Assembly: GCA_026874595.1 (NCBI GenBank)
Contig: CM049313.1
Coordinates: 73,280,659-73,344,658, forward strand
Origin: Sipunculus nudus
Taxonomy: Eukaryota; Annelida; Sipuncula; Golfingiida; Sipunculidae
Direction: 5' to 3'
DNA length: 64,000 bases
Below, in pieces: positions 21,731-32,443 of the stretch. The translations under genes and the position numbers were made by a program. Position 1 is the first letter of the stretch. Each line of letters begins with the position of its first letter. The notes below the pieces were generated by a model. It did not search any database, was not told where the DNA came from, and worked only from the letters and a program-made list of their open reading frames with translations.

Positions 21731-23083
21731 TAACAAAACTAAAATGTACCTCTTTATATATCTGCGTCAACGTGAAATTCAAAATTGGTTCACTCCTCAA
21801 TGCCATTCTTTCCATAAAACTGAAATTCTGCACTCTCTTAGTTAGCTTTTCCAAACATTAACATGTCAACACACAGACAGAAGGAAAATCAGACATGGCT
21901 GAAAATTTAACCTCCGCCCGACCTCGCTGGCGCAGTTAATTGTCTTATTTATATTATGTTATATGTAGATCTTCAAATAACTGCACACCTGCGATGACAC
22001 CATGCTCAATACTGTATGGTACCTGAGATGTGTCTCGTGACATTTCGGTCCCAGCTTATTGTAAGTGTCCTTGCACTGAAGGCTGGAGGACCTTCTCGGC
22101 CTGTCCCGTTCTAATCACGGGCGTCTAAGCGTGACGATCCCCCACGTTGCATGTAATCCATGTGTGTATGTATGTATGTGTATAATTATATGTATGTGAA
22201 CTTTGTAAAAAGCCCGAGCGCAGCGTCGACTGTAAAAGTTGCTTGCGTTAATTGAAACGAAAGTGAAATACCGCACTGCGAATCAAAACTTTTAGTTTAC
22301 CACTCTTGGATACCAGATATTGTTCATAACGTTACACTAACTCCGAGGACGCGTGTCGAGTTGCTGAAATCATATTAAAGCACGTGACTCCTTGGCATCA
22401 GTCCAGTATAAGCTGAAGGTATTGTATTGCAGTTCAGTGACGTATTTTGGCCGTTTGAGCGTCAACTAAAGTTGGCATTTGATTACGAGTGTGGAGTTTC
22501 TGCATGGACCTATACTTGTTCTCTGTCAGTCAGTCGACTTTCTCATACAAACACTTTTTTCCCCCTTTTCGTGAATTTGTCTATTAAGGTCATGTCACAG
22601 GTCCTTGGTCTTTCTTTTTGTGTAGCACTGGCTATCGTTTTTCGTTATTTGTCGTGATTTGCCGTGATTTGTCGTGAATTTGTCTGGAAATGCCATCTCG
22701 TTGGTCCTTGAACTGGTACTGCTTTATTAGATTTCCATGTCCAGCCCGTGGAGTTGAGTAAACACTCGGTAATCGCTCTACAGAGCCTTATACATGTACA
22801 CATGCCCGGGGGAGGACGCGGCAGTGTCCGCATGTTTGGTGACGGCTGAACAGTGGACGGCTATGGGTTCTGATATGTGCCACCAACCAACGCCCTTGCA
22901 TTAACCCCCCCCCCCCCCCCACCTCTTCCCTCCTAAACACCCGCACTTTTTCGACGTGGCTGTAAGAGTAAATCAACATAAATTTGTAAACTGTGCACCT
23001 GTCAGTGCACTACCAGCCTGTACAATCTTACCTCAACTTATAATGATAAGTGGACCTTTTATTTAATTATTATAATGTTTGTT

Positions 23084-23086
<3 letters not shown>

Positions 23087-23130
<44 letters not shown>
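23087..23130. repeat. (TA)n microsatellite
   Basis: A near-pure TA run of about 44 bp. Confidence 0.95.
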
Positions 23131-23134
<4 letters not shown>

Positions 23135-23396
23135 CGTCGCATTCAAGTTAGTAAACAAACTTCAGGGAACGATATGGTTTATATGTACCAAATATGTTTT
23201 ATTAGGCTCAAGTATCCCTTTTGTAGATACAAATGCACGGGAATAGTAACGATTTAATGGCCTGTGGAGAATTTTGCAAAACATAGAATATGTTTAATTA
23301 GAAGATGGTACCTGAACGGAACAAAGACGAAGAAGCCCTGGGGGGAGCGGGAATCAGGTCTATTCCTGGCCCAGAACTAGGCCTATATATTTCAAT

Positions 23397-23462
23397 GGGG
23401 GGGGGGGGGGGGTGGGGGGTAGGCGGAGGGCTATATAATGACAACGCTATCCCCCCCCCCCC
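23397..23462. repeat. Poly-G then poly-C tract pair
   Basis: A G run interrupted only by T and A (23397 to about 23428) is followed about 25 bp later by a C run (about 23450-23462). The G part fits a G-quadruplex pattern, and the two tracts could pair with each other. Confidence 0.85.
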
Positions 23463-23699
23463 CTGCACATACACACAAACAGATAGCAACGATATTAAAT
23501 TAAGCTAATGGCAGCAGCCAGTTCATGACTTTTGTCAAGAGATATGTTCAGTGACTTGCCGGCCTATACATCGGGTTTTCTGATTATATATAGGCCTATA
23601 TGCGCTGCCAACTAATAATTGATGCCTACCGAAATATACACATATGGAGCAGATAGCTAGCTTATTAATTCTAATTACCAAAAGATTGTATTATTAATA

Positions 23700-24790
23700 A
23701 TCGTCGGTTATCTTACCCATTACGGCAGCTCACTCCGCTCCAGTTGTACGACTTGTACGCCCGTATATTGATTATGTACAGACATCTGTCCGCTGGTGAA
23801 ATTGACGAACCTAGAGCTATGAATATGTGGTCTGCTTATGGAATGTCACTGGACCACGTGATCCAGGCACAGTCGAAAGTTCCCGTTGAGATACTTCACT
23901 GGGCCGCCGTGTCTGTGTTTATTCCTCACACGATCGGGTCCAAAGATGGTAATTTATTCCGCTCAGGTTGCCACAGTACAAAAAACAATTGCTACTCGCA
24001 GTTGTACTCGCGGGGCTTTAAAGTTCTACATTATTTACAGTATACTCATGTGTTTGGTTATATATTAACTAAATAATGTGTTAATTGTTTGATGCCGGAA
24101 TTGCGGGCCCCTTTTTCGGATTAAAATGTATCAGGGTAAAAGAGTAATAAATGCTTATTACCAAAATAAAGCGCCTTATTTTTGCCTTTCGCACATTTTT
24201 TTTATCCCTGATTGTACCATTACAGTCAATAGTCGCGTATATCAATCCCATACCTTTATAGCTCTTCTCTCGATTATAAAATTAGCATTTGAGCTAAACT
24301 ACTGATCATGGCAGTGGATTATGCAAGCATGCAGGATATATCCTTTATACAGGCTTGAACATTTACCATTAATGCATTCTAAGAATTTAGATAAATGTAT
24401 TACTACTAATAAATAAAACTTAAATCTCTTAAATATTTATAACATGTTTATTGCATTTACGTATATGGATCCACTGTGTAGTTTTGTTTGGGTTTAGTGT
24501 TAGAAAATGAGCTCAGATCAATGCGAAATGATATACATGTATTGCGGCACGCATCTGCAGGATTTGGTCAATGATACTGATTTTATTTTTACAAAAAAGG
24601 TGCTTCTGCACAATATTATAGCCTTACACTCTGTATTTTTATGTTTTCATGTTTGTATGTTAATAAAGTTTGTCTGTCTTAACATTTGTATGAAATACTT
24701 TTACTTCTTTCGAACAACTAAATGTTGCATCCACTTTGTTATAATCTATCCCTATGATACTTTAACGATCCGATAGAAGTCACGCTGAAC
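23700..24790. other. Non-coding, nothing firmly recognised
   Basis: ORFs at 23744-24076 and 24507-24776 have no recognisable domain and no splice or start context that I trust. AATAAAGTTTGTCTGTCT at about 24662 resembles a retroelement 3' tail with a short TGTC repeat. Confidence 0.4.
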
Positions 24791-24796
24791 GGGCTC

Positions 24797-24797
24797 G

Positions 24798-24891
<94 letters not shown>
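24797..24891. repeat. (TA)n microsatellite
   Basis: About 95 bp of TA with one G interruption; the longest TA run in the window. Confidence 0.95.
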
Positions 24892-24894
<3 letters not shown>

Positions 24895-25457
24895 TTAAAA
24901 CAATAGACAGACTTCCATTAAATTTCTCACAATAACATGACTGGACTGAGGTAAATAATTCAAATCAACAGAAGCCAGGCGACCTTTGCTTGTCTAGGCA
25001 AGTAATGGACGTGCAGGTTTTTATTCATATTTCCACTGAGCGTGCTTGTCATGCAGTCAGTCCCATAAAGACGTGGCCAAAAACGCTCTTGGTCTGTCTT
25101 CCGTTTGGTGGGTGTTTATATTTAGCGGATGGCATCGACTTTCCGTCCTTGGAAATGTGACGCCCTCAAGCCGTGTTCGAACAAAGTGACTTAATCTGGA
25201 ATTGCCAAATCGGTCTTCAAGACATTTCCCCTCAGTTTTGCCCTGTTATATTCTCGGTATTATATATCCGTGACTCTCATTCCTCTGAACAATTATCGTC
25301 CTCCCGTTTCTTGATGCAATGCTACTACTGCAGCTTTGAAAATTTGATTCTGGTTTATTAAAATTTCAAATTAAATCTTCAAAATTGTTGAAAATTTCTT
25401 ATCTTTATTTGTAACTTTTATTATAAGTACACATCTTGGAAACTTTAGTGTGAAAAG

Positions 25458-25459
<2 letters not shown>

Positions 25460-25517
<58 letters not shown>

Positions 25518-25522
25518 TATAT
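25460..25522. repeat. (TA)n microsatellite
   Basis: A near-pure TA run of about 60 bp. It gives a spurious Ile/Tyr ORF on the minus strand. Confidence 0.95.
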
Positions 25523-25529
25523 ACATTCT

Positions 25530-26352
25530 TAATCAGTGCCAAAGTATTTCGTAAAATTTTGCAATATTTCTTAAAAAAAATTGGTGTGGATGGTAAATTT
25601 AACCATTTAACTAAAGGTAGTATGAAATGTGAATTGTTATGATTAACTAACGACAAATCTTGGACCAGTAAAAAAAGTCATTGTTGTGAAACATTAACAT
25701 AAAAATTGTTAACACCAGACAAAGAACAGATACAACAGCGCGGTTTTGCACAAGAAGAGTATAAGAAACAGATTAAAAAGGATTGCAATTATACCAGTAG
25801 AACTTTACCGTTGATTTAACTGGGATATATCATATAGTTTATATAAAATTGTGGATATAAGAGTAAAGTTATACCAAATCGGGTCAATCAGTCATTAGAG
25901 TCTGTATGGTTCACAATGATGTTTGACACCTGAAGTGAACATGCTATGACCTTTTCCAATAGAATCTTTAGAAATGTTACTGTGACGTCAAAAGTAAAAA
26001 GTGTAGTGTAGACTCGCTCGAGTTATGTTGTGATAGTTCACCGATGAAATCTTACCAAGCCGTGTACAGGAGGACTGTGATTTACGGCCTTCGAATGGTG
26101 TGACTCGTGTTTTTTCTAACAGTGTACGTTTCTTTTGGAGAGATTGTTCTCAGGCCCCAGGGCCATTTTCTTTTCTGCAAGCTTGCCAATTTTGGTTAAC
26201 CATGTGTGTGTGTATGTGTGTGTGTGTGTGTGTGTGAACACTGATGTGGTGTGCCAGCCAGGGTTGTTGTTTCTAAGAGTTACAATATTTTCGCCAGGTG
26301 GAAAATTCGTTCTGGACCAAACTTATAGGTGATACACAGCTGTCCGCACACA

Positions 26353-26388
<36 letters not shown>

Positions 26389-26730
26389 TCCACACACACT
26401 ATATATATATATTTCAAGAAACAAATACAGGGCTTATTTAACCCGCATTAACTCGTATTGAATTAGACAAGGACAGGGCATTCATATTTATCAGATATTA
26501 TGGAAAAACCTGTTATATATAATAACATCAATATCTCATTTACAGGTAGCATAAAGATTTGGTAAAAATAATAGATCCACCGTATTAGATCCAACTTTCA
26601 ACGCCTTATGCATTGATGACGTATTTAATATACTTGAAAAGCCAATGAGATATAATACACATGACTGTTCGCCTGGTTGATGGGAAGTCTTATTCACAAA
26701 GGCCATAATTTCTCTTTCGCGAAAATCCCG
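25530..26730. other. Non-coding with dinucleotide repeats
   Basis: Contains (TG)n at about 26203-26235 and (CA)n at about 26351-26381. These two can pair as an inverted pair across about 115 bp. No supported gene. Confidence 0.6.
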
Positions 26731-26734
26731 AATT

Positions 26735-27005
26735 TTAAACCGTTGCGAAGAAGGAAACTGGAATCGTTTAATATGGATAGTGAAGTACTTGGTTTATTCT
26801 GTACTTCGATGATCCAGAGTGTCATATCATATGCTTTGATAAGCTGGTGGGGAAATCTGACTATTAAGAACAAAAAGAAAATAGAACGGATAAGAAAAAA
26901 ATAGCAGAAATAGTTATTGGTCTTAATTTAGAGGGCATCAATATTATATATGAAAATTATGTTATGAATATGATTAAAAAATGGTTGAAGGTTAAAGCTT
27001 GCTTA
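26735..27005 (+). pseudogene. LINE reverse-transcriptase C-terminal fragment
   Basis: The plus strand reads ...LESFNMDSEVLGLFCTSMIQ..., then SVISYALISWWGN and KKKIERIRKK, and after a stop or frameshift VIGLNLEGINIIYENYVMN. This is the characteristic post-RT region of CR1/L2-like LINE ORF2 (a 'thumb' with LFY.S.IQSV..Y....W.GN followed by basic residues). Only about 270 bp survive, with broken frame and no upstream RT motifs. Confidence 0.7.
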
Positions 27006-27009
27006 TAGT

Positions 27010-27680
27010 GATTTTATTGTCTGGCTAAAATCAGGCGGGGGCTGACGTCTCTGAAATGCGGAACAAACCGGTATTCATTTGTACCAATTCATTTGTACCA
27101 ATGGCGATTAGATTGTTTGATGCATAGGTAATAAAAATATCATATTACTACTTCTTTTTTTTAATACTATACAACTATGGCTTTGTTTTTCACTCAGCAC
27201 TATGCCTTACATATGATATCACCCGCAGAGCAAATTCCTGTATTGGTATGGAATCAATTTTGTATCTTGTATCTAAAGCCAAGGGTATATGGTGTCTGTT
27301 TTATGTTTTACTCTTGGGGACCGTAATCATGAGATATATATCTGGTTAACCTAGGCATCCCGGGCTGCAACAGGGATATATAGGCAAGTCACTCTTGTGA
27401 TACATAAGGCGAGTTGCATTATCTCTTTGAAGGCAAGCCGTTTACATGCCGATTTTGGACAATCCTTGAGTAACTAAACTATCAATCAAGTAATTTGTCC
27501 AGACCTACACTGCAAAGTAATCGATACATTTTTCATCGAGCAGGCTGCTGTATTCTGCACATGCTAAAGCTTCTCAAGAAAAAGTACCTATTCACCTGTA
27601 CAGCATGGTGTAACTTAGGCTCAGTTCTTAGACGTCGCCTCCCACAAAAGCAACAATAACCAAAGAATTTTTTAAACAAT
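27010..27680. other. Non-coding, nothing recognised
   Basis: AT-rich sequence between the LINE scrap and the predicted end of the insulin-related transcript. Confidence 0.4.
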
Positions 27681-27683
27681 CGT

Positions 27684-27689
27684 TTTATT
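27684..27689 (-). terminator. Candidate poly(A) signal of the insulin-related gene
   Basis: AATAAA on the minus strand, about 480 nt after the stop codon at 28174-28172. It is the first canonical signal I find downstream. Confidence 0.45.
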
Positions 27690-28067
27690 CCACGAACATC
27701 TATTTAGCAGTATATGTATTGATGCATGTATACAATCCGGGTTCATATGTAAAAAATTAAAAAGAACAAGTTTTATATATGTAAACAATGGCTTCCATAA
27801 ATACATTAACTGATGTTTCAATTTCACCAATATATATGTATATACTGTATGATTAATCCATAGGGCACACAGACATATGAGGAGGTCGCGAAAAGCAGAC
27901 TTAAAATATCAGAATATAATGTTAGTGTTGCCAGAAGCAATACAAAGAACAGGTTCACATGATTAACTAGAACAAGTAGATACTTAGATTGAAAGGTATT
28001 GGGGAAACACAATAAGGCACAAGGAAGGGCGAATGTATTAAGAAGCGTTGTTGGGAACTGCTTGATT

Positions 28068-28199
28068 GACGAGATTATTCGTCTTGTACAGAACAGCACT
28101 GCTTCATCGGGGACGAGATTACTCGTCTTATACGGAGCAGTACTGTTTCATCAGGGACGAGATAACTCGTCTTATATGGAGCAGTACTGTTTCATCTCT
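28068..28199 (-). repeat. 44-bp tandem repeat spanning the insulin stop codon
   Basis: Three copies start at 28068, 28112 and 28156 (plus strand GACGAGAT.A.TCGTCTT). The last plus-strand copy includes the final codons and stop of the insulin A chain. Read on the minus strand, the gene ends MKQYCSI-stop, and the next copy, in the 3' UTR, reads MKQYCSV-stop. The third is more diverged (MKQCCSVQ). Each unit carries a GACGAG...CTCGTC hairpin directly after the stop position. Confidence 0.93.
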
Positions 28200-28386
28200 C
28201 TATAGCGGCACTGATAGTAACAGCACTCGCACGCCAGTCCGCTTGTCCGACGACGACCCCGGTGCAAGTAGGTCATCGCTTGGATCTTGGGGATGAAGTT
28301 CTCGGATTCGTCCATGTCCGCTGCCAGCTCCTGGATCAGCGGCCATGACATGAGCTGTTCGTCATCCATCAGATCCGTGCCTGTCA
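28172..28386 (-). CDS. ILP: Insulin-related peptide precursor, exon with C-peptide and A chain
   Basis: Preceded on the minus strand by a good acceptor (TTTTTGTATTGCAG). The first two bases join the A left by the upstream donor to make an ATG (Met63), in frame. The exon encodes residues 63-133: an acidic C-peptide (MDDEQ..., DMDESEN), a basic cleavage site RGRRR (105-109), then the A chain with ACECCYYQCRYREMKQYC. The core CC-x3-C-x8-C insulin signature (Cys117, 118, 122, 131) is intact, and there is an extra Cys at 115. An extra A-chain cysteine pairing with an extra B-chain cysteine is typical of molluscan insulin-related peptides. The coding end overlaps the first of three 44-bp tandem repeats. 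Stop is TAA at 28174-28172. Confidence 0.92.
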
Positions 28387-30363
28387 CTGCAATACAAAAA
28401 TTCCTCTTGGAATGAACACAAAACAGACTTTATAAGTATCCATAAAATGTATATACAGTGGAAACTGATCTGAAACACTATCTGTCTAAGAAAACTTACA
28501 CTTGCCATAAAGACCGCTCTTGAATAAACCATAAACTTTCATATTGGGTATAACTGACCAGTATAATAAGACAACCTGTGAATCAAGACCACATTTGGTC
28601 AGTCGCAGGGTCGCGTCTTGCATTACACAGGTTCCTCTATTAAAATTAGCACGGAATATGAAGCACACAGGATCAGCCAATGAGACCCATTTAGCAGAAT
28701 GTGATTCAGTGTTAGCTCATCGGATCCCTGTCAGAAAATGAACCTGTAGTTTTGAGGAACGTTGATGCAGGATTCGTGTCCGGTCTAGAGTTCAAGTTTT
28801 TTCACCCGGGACTTGTACTCGGACTAGGAAGTAATGACTCGAAAAATAAGGCCGAGTTCATCTTGAGTCAAGTAAGATGAATGCTGTGACATACTATACA
28901 GTCGTTTAATATAGATGTGATAACTATTGTATATATATATATATATCAAGTTTGAGCTCTGCACAGGGACCTTAATGTAATTAAACATTCAAGTAAAAGT
29001 ATATGTTAAGTAACATAAAAATATCTCGTATGATAATCTTTTACGTGGAAATTTGTTTCGGACTCGGACTCGGGTTCCAGATTACTCGGACTTGAAGAAG
29101 GTGGACCTAGATTTGAGCGTTAAAGACTCAGACTTGGACTTGGATCTGAAGTTCTGCCAATGCAAGATAGATGACACTTGGTGTGCTGCTCTTGTCATTG
29201 TCCGTCAGACGTTCAGACATTTTGGAGCATATTGGATTGGATTTTTTTTCATCGATTTAAGTCACGAGTCAAATTTTCAAGCATGCATTGTCGTGCGTGT
29301 TAAACTGGCCAAGTTTCATGTTAAATTAAAGGACGAGATATAGTGCAACGCATTTTGCGACATGTTTCATGTTTTGCTTCTGTGCTTGTAAAATTGACAG
29401 GAAATTCCTGATTTTGTTGCTGACTAACAGTACATAACAAAACGCACAAACACCAGAAGAGGCAACAGGTGTTTTTTGTACATGATTATAATTTGTGAAA
29501 AGGGTTATTTTTCATACCGTGATTTCTTCAACTAGAACTATCAGACGCTCTTGCTATCAGTTTACCAAGAACGCGTTGACACGTTGCCGGGAACGCTACA
29601 TAGGATGTGGAGTCTCTAATGAAAAGACGTCACGGACAGTGGTAATTGTACGGAAACGCGAGTTTCCGCTCACATGGAAAACTTCAGTTCAGCATGTTTT
29701 TCCATGATTGTTTCTTGATCATGGTAAAGAGACCTAACTCACTGAGCAAATAACGCAAATAACAACAGCTGCCGCCGGGACAGATTAGACTGCTCTGGGA
29801 AGCTTGGCCTTTTCTCTACAACTTGATGTCTTTACTTTTGCGGTCAATGTAAAACCACTGTAACCTTTCAGAAGATGATGATTCAAGCAACAGGGTGCCA
29901 GATAGATACTTTTTTAATTTTCACACATTCTTGTGAAAAAAAATTTAAAAGGAATCACGTGTGCATTGATGGTAGTGGTTGGAGGCTTAAAAACGAAAAA
30001 AGTATGGGAGCCAAGTGATTTTGATGGCATTCGAAACGCTACCTTTAATGGAATATTAAATATTTGTCAATGACTCGTCAGATATAAGCTATGGGGAAAA
30101 TTCAGAGTGACTTTAAAGTCTGATATTTAATAAAATTAGGGGCCGAATTTGCACATTTTTGCGAATGCAACGTGACATGTATAAATCAATATGTACAACA
30201 CAAAGTGAATCCCCTTGACTTATATTCTGGTTATCAGACACTTTGCATGAGTCAAAGTTAGTAAAACGCCGATTGAACATAATTTGGATTTGAATTTTGA
30301 CAACTGGACATTTCAATTGAAACAAGATGTTCGACTTTTGTTCCTTATGATTCCTTAACTTAC
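28387..30363 (-). other. Intron of the insulin-related gene
   Basis: A 1977-bp intron with GTAAGT donor at 30363-30358 and TGCAG acceptor ending at 28387, phase 1. An intron interrupting the C-peptide coding region is a conserved feature of insulin genes. It contains a diverged 'ACTCGGACT' MITE-like segment (about 28775-29150) and no additional coding exon that I can recognise. Confidence 0.8.
28775..29150. mobile_element. Diverged 'GACTCGGACTCG' MITE-like segment
   Basis: Rich in ACTTG.ACTCGGACT and GACTTGGACTTGGA words, shared with the better preserved hAT-like MITE at 37943-38439 (both contain a G.ACTCG..AAATAAG or AAATCAG..CCGAGT.CATCT segment). The ends are too eroded to define. It lies in the insulin intron. 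Confidence 0.5.
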
Positions 30364-30550
30364 TTGGTTCGCTCCTTTTCCCGCTGTAGTATTTTTTGTC
30401 GCAGACTACAGATATCGCTTTCGTGAGCTGGGAGCCGCAAAGTCCTTGTTTCTGCCTCCAATACAGAGGGTGCGGACACGTGCGGTAACCAGCGTCAACC
30501 ACCGCCACCATGACAACCACCATCACGAGCATTGCAACCTGGCGGAGCAT
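30364..30550 (-). CDS. ILP: Insulin-related peptide precursor, exon with signal peptide and B chain
   Basis: Encodes residues 1-62 of a 133-residue secreted insulin-family hormone precursor. I start at the ATG at 30550 (MLRQVAMLVMVVVMVAVVDA) because a strong acceptor (CTGTTTTTCAG, AG at 30558-30557) lies six bases upstream, implying a 5' UTR exon further right. The ATG at 30595 would fall in that intron. Residues 1-20 form a signal peptide. The B chain has Cys25, then GLCGSQLTKAISVVC with Cys38 and Cys50 spaced C-x11-C as in insulin. Cys25 is the extra molluscan-type cysteine. GKR (57-59) is a prohormone cleavage site. The exon ends in phase 1 at a GTAAGT donor. Secreted insulin-related peptides act through receptor tyrosine kinases in growth and metabolism; the target tissue cannot be inferred. 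Confidence 0.92.
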
Positions 30551-31412
30551 TCTGGTCTGAAAAACAGAGGCATATCCCTGTTGTTTTATTTTCATGTGTG
30601 CTGTTAATAACTACGTATCATAGGACTTGTTAAGGGGCGCCGGTTCGATTGGAAATCGAAGGGGCGGGGGATGGGGTGGTCGAAACTGCTCCCACCCCTC
30701 CCCTCCTCCACATAGGTCCTTGTAACTGGCTGAACCATAATTATTTACCCCCGCATCAATTTTCACAATATGGTGTTATTATCTTTGGAGGTTGAGCGTT
30801 TGGTGTCCCTCTTTTGCATTGTTGGAATTAAAAAAAAAAAATTATCAAATTCTATTATGAAGATAATTCAGATAGAAATAACAGCCCAGGGAAAAGTATC
30901 ACTTCAGATACTAACACGATTTTGTACCCTGAAATATCAAACCAATGAAACTTGCATGAGTTTATTTTTTATGCATTTTGGTAACACAATGTCTCAAAAC
31001 ATGCATGGAAATGCTGTCATATTATCATTCATCCTGTTATTTTATTCCTGAAACATTGCAGTTTTATTTTTGTTAACAACATTTTACTAATTGCAGTTAG
31101 AGCCTGTTTAAAATGCAAAATAACATTTATTTTATTAGCCTGGTGTGGTGAAAATAACATAGTACGTCCCCCATGGTTAAAAATGTGTGTGTTGTGTGTG
31201 TTTGGAGGGGGGAGGGGGGGTTGTCCCCCTGTCCATAATCAAATTGCACCATAGACTTACTTAATTTTACTTGTATCATCAGATTTTATACTAATAGCTC
31301 ATAGGACAAAACGTTTAATCACAGATATTATACACTCAAATATGAAGGAGAAATTTTATTTTGAGTATTAATTGTAAAACAGCATTTGTTTGTTCAACAA
31401 ATTTAATTTCTG

Positions 31413-31451
<39 letters not shown>

Positions 31452-32315
31452 TTCTCAAGGTCTGCTCCGAACACCTAAACACTAAAACAATATATTATAC
31501 ACGTTTTATTAAATAATACAATTTAATAATACACATCTTCATGAAATCATTTTTTTATACTACTTTATTCAGCTTCTCATTATGAATATACGTACATTTT
31601 TATAGATAAAATTCTTGAAAGATGAATATATAATTTTCCCAAATGCCTGTAAAAAACTAATTTAAGGATATGTTAAATTATATGTATGTCATTAAGAGAT
31701 TATACTGTGCATTTGTTTCAAAACCACTTTTTTCTACATAACAACAGGTCTTCTGCAGAAAGCTTTAATAACATATCTAGTCTTATTCCCTTAAATCGCG
31801 ATCAATTCGCGAATACCCTTCTTGTTTCGACATACAGGGTTTAATTAGGTCCTGCAAACCTTAGTGTGCAAAACTGTGTCGAACCTTCGATGTATCATCA
31901 TTTACTATGACACATTAAAAAATGGTCAACCTCACATATAACCTCAATCGTCCGAACAAATTCATTGTCCCCCAAACTTTACCGATGTTCGAGGTTGTAT
32001 TTGTAACAGGGATTTCAATAGGAAGAAAACTTGCAAGAGTCCGGGACGCTGAGTTCCATCTGAGTTTGGTGCGTCCCAATGGGAGATAATATTTGAAACC
32101 TGATCATTTTTATTTTATGTCAGTATCGTTTAATTATATCATTGAAAATCGTGTCATTATATGATAACTTGATTTAAGTGAATATCTGGGTTAGTTGTCA
32201 GCACAGTGTTTACACAGCTGACTAGTTTGTTCGAGATAACCGATTATGTTCAGTGACTGCTACAATGACATTGCTTAATCCTCTGAGTCCTACAGCAAAA
32301 TAAGCGCGTCCTAAC

Positions 32316-32345
32316 GGACGCTTGGAAGCGTCGAACCAAGCGTCC
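32316..32345. repeat. Short perfect hairpin with repeated AAGCGTC words
   Basis: GGACGCTTGG and CCAAGCGTCC pair perfectly across ten bases that themselves contain AAGCGTC. Further ACGCTT, AAGCGTC and GACGC words follow to about 32372. It lies just left of a (TA)n run. Confidence 0.75.
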
Positions 32346-32394
32346 GAAAGAGTTTCAAGCGTCATAGACGCTAACCCCCGCGTTCTTGAAAGTC

Positions 32395-32396
<2 letters not shown>

Positions 32397-32441
<45 letters not shown>
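32397..32441. repeat. (TA)n microsatellite
   Basis: About 45 bp of TA flanked on both sides by CCCATAT. Confidence 0.95.

Positions 32442-32443
<2 letters not shown>

Larger units (their letters stand above)
22500..23620. other. Non-coding insert in unit 2
   Basis: Unit-2-specific. It contains a C tract at 22907-22920, a (TA)n run at 23087-23130 and a G/C tract pair at 23397-23462. ORFs here come from low-complexity sequence. Confidence 0.5.
15835..23700. repeat. Large tandem segmental duplication, unit 2
   Basis: Collinear counterpart of unit 1. Three stretches are specific to unit 2: 16091-19615 (inverted-arm element), about 20440-21220 (including a MITE relative) and about 22500-23620. 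This pattern fits a head-to-tail duplication followed by independent insertions. Confidence 0.7.

Noticed and set aside
23744-24076. 110-residue plus-strand ORF
   Set aside because: No domain, start context or homologue recognised; it lies beside a duplication edge.
30113-30363. Continuation of the insulin B-chain reading frame to 30113
   Set aside because: It begins exactly at a GTAAGT donor and loses insulin character. The A chain is found in phase in the next exon.
30551-30595. Upstream in-frame ATG (30595) extending the insulin-related precursor by 15 residues
   Set aside because: A strong acceptor (TTTTTCAG) lies between it and the signal peptide, and the extension would place a polar segment before the hydrophobic core.
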